NCBI GenBank assembly: GCA_009783975.1 | Contig: WRCL01000141.1 | Location: forward strand, 1 to 5,793 | DNA: 5,793 nucleotides | Reading direction: 5' to 3' | Source: Micrococcales bacterium | GTDB lineage: Bacteria > Actinomycetota > Actinomycetes > Actinomycetales > Cellulomonadaceae | In this document: positions 4,753 through 5,793 of the stretch, piece after piece | Position numbering within the stretch: the stretch's first letter is position 1 | Layout: the number at the start of each line of letters is the position of its first letter | The notes under the pieces: generated by a model | Told to the model about the DNA's origin: nothing | What the model saw: only the letters and a program-made list of their open reading frames with translations | Database searches by the model: none | Position numbers and translations under genes: made by a program

Positions 4753-5793
4753 TCACATCGGCAGACCCAGCTCGGGCAGCGGCGACCAGATCAGCGGTGC
4801 CCCGTCGTTCACCTGCGAGAACAGCACGAGCGCAGCAACCAAGCATGTGATGACGACCACCCGCGCCCCGACCGGTCCAGGTGCGAGCACCGCCAGGGTG
4901 CGCCGCGCACCGACCCGGGTGGTGCGCCCCAGCGGCCCGAACCACACGAACAGCACGAACACGAGCACGAGGACCCCAGCACCCACACCCACCCGCGGCC
5001 CGACAAGCTCGGTGTCCGACGCGCTCAGCGCCCTGGCAGCGAACCGCCAGGTCACACCCCCGACGACGAACGTCCCGGCAGCGGCGACGATCACCGCAGG
5101 CACGAGCCCGAGCACCGACAGGACCAGGTGCCACGGGATGGAGACCACCGCCCGCGGGACGTCCCACACACTGGTCCCGTGACGCATCCGGTGGGTGTGC
5201 ATCGCCTCGATGTCCGAACCGACCATCCGCACCACGACCAAGAGCCCAAGCACGACGAGCACCGTGCGCCCCGGCCACTGGGCACCAGCACCAGCGACGA
5301 GCGCCGCACCAGCCAGCAGCGACCCCCAGCGGGGCGTTGCGGGGGGACGGACGTAGCCGCTGCCGGCCGGTTCGTCGTCTTCTGGTTCGGTGACGGCTCC
5401 GGGCGGAGGTTCGACGACGGTCGTCTCGGCGTCGTCGTCGATGACCGGCTCGTCGAGGTCGTCGTCGTCGGGTTCTTCTGGTTCAGGTTCGGGGTTGTCG
5501 GCCTGGGCACGCAGCGCGGCGGACACGTCTTCGTGGCGGGCGCGGTCAGCAGGGTCGGCCGACAGTGCCCAGTGCAGCATCGCTGCGGTGCGCACCGGCA
5601 GCCCGTCGAGGTCAGGCTCGCCGCTGCGTGTGCGGGCCAGGACCTGCCCGACCGGCCCGGTGCCGTAGGGGGCCCGGCCTGTCGCGGCGAAGGCGAGCAC
5701 CGCGGCCCACCCCCACCAGTCCACCGCCTGTGTCGGTTCGCCACCGTCGAGCAGCGTGGGGTCGATGAGCTCAGGAGCCAAGAACCCCGGTGA
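4753..5793 (-). CDS. Ser/Thr protein kinase-like protein with acidic linker and multi-pass membrane C-terminus (5' end outside window)
   Basis: The last 346 residues of a larger protein. The visible part opens with SPGFLAPEL, matching the kinase P+1 loop and APE motif (subdomain VIII). Next comes VDWWGWAAVLAFAATGRAPYG, the D-x-W-x-G-x-x-L and tGr-P pattern of subdomain IX, and ADRARHEDVSAALR, the end of the kinase lobe, about 95 residues in all. A 45-residue linker rich in Asp, Glu and Pro (encoded at about 5365-5493) follows. The rest holds four to five hydrophobic segments, around residues 155-187, 215-248, 267-287 and 308-326 of the visible part, so the protein is embedded in the membrane. 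The ATP-binding lobe and catalytic loop are outside the window, so activity cannot be judged. No PASTA or other sensor domain is seen. It may phosphorylate membrane or cytoplasmic targets, and its neighbours suggest an envelope role, which is inference. Confidence 0.82.
   Translation of the reverse strand, partial: SPGFLAPELIDPTLLDGGEPTQAVDWWGWAAVLAFAATGRAPYGTGPVGQVLARTRSGEPDLDGLPVRTAAMLHWALSADPADRARHEDVSAALRAQADNPEPEPEEPDDDDLDEPVIDDDAETTVVEPPPGAVTEPEDDEPAGSGYVRPPATPRWGSLLAGAALVAGAGAQWPGRTVLVVLGLLVVVRMVGSDIEAMHTHRMRHGTSVWDVPRAVVSIPWHLVLSVLGLVPAVIVAAAGTFVVGGVTWRFAARALSASDTELVGPRVGVGAGVLVLVFVLFVWFGPLGRTTRVGARRTLAVLAPGPVGARVVVITCLVAALVLFSQVNDGAPLIWSPLPELGLPM

Noticed and set aside
5365..5493. 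GTC/GAC triplet run as a possible satellite or CRISPR-like repeat
   Set aside because: It encodes the acidic Asp/Glu/Pro linker of the kinase-like protein in frame. It has no regular repeat-spacer structure.
4750..5793. 347-codon open frame on the plus strand
   Set aside because: Mirror of the kinase-like gene. The opposite frame shows kinase motifs and membrane segments, while this one is only His/Arg/Pro-rich low-complexity sequence.

Overview
High-GC DNA whose codon bias (G/C in nearly every third position), CCA-encoding tRNA gene, GTG/ATG starts and gene families point to an actinobacterium. A Micrococcales-type host such as a Cellulomonas relative is my guess; it comes from the look of the Dsb-like and kinase proteins and not from a search.

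Left part (about 1-2850) looks like the worn remains of an integrated element. A complete tRNA-Thr(UGU) gene lies at 11-87 on the + strand. Twenty-five bases past its 3' end is the stop codon of a minus-strand fragment of a tyrosine recombinase. The fragment keeps only the C-terminal catalytic residues H-x-x-R, G-H and Y and is cut off at its N-terminus, so it is an integrase pseudogene at a tRNA attachment site. Next comes a plus-strand toxin-first pair: a RelE/HigB-like toxin (about 515-877) and an overlapping HTH antitoxin (874-1233), preceded by a perfect 6-2-6 palindrome that overlaps an extended -10 promoter. Converging on it is a minus-strand two-gene operon: a TIGR04255-like protein (2717-1902) followed, with an 11-base overlap, by an HTH protein whose C-terminal half resembles the Xre/MbcA/ParS antitoxin fold (1912-1265). 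This second pair is the most likely undescribed system in the window. Its architecture (small, overlapping, one HTH partner, in accessory DNA) suits a toxin-antitoxin or defence module, but no activity can be read from the sequence.

Boundary (2718-2952): 235 bases without a gene hold two strong and unrelated structures. One is a near-perfect palindromic hairpin at 2776-2819 that looks like a REP/RAYT-type mobile palindrome. The other is a 71-base block at 2857-2927 of repeated and inverted arms that can form alternative hairpins just downstream of the Dsb-like operon.

Right part (2953-5793) looks like host chromosome, all on the minus strand. In transcription order it holds the C-terminal part of a Ser/Thr protein kinase with an acidic linker and a multi-pass membrane domain (cut by the window edge), a 139-base gap, and then two tandem DsbA/thioredoxin-fold paralogues whose stop and start codons overlap (TGATG). 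The first is anchored by a transmembrane helix and carries CPAC. The second is a lipoprotein carrying CPYC. Both should act outside the membrane on protein thiols.
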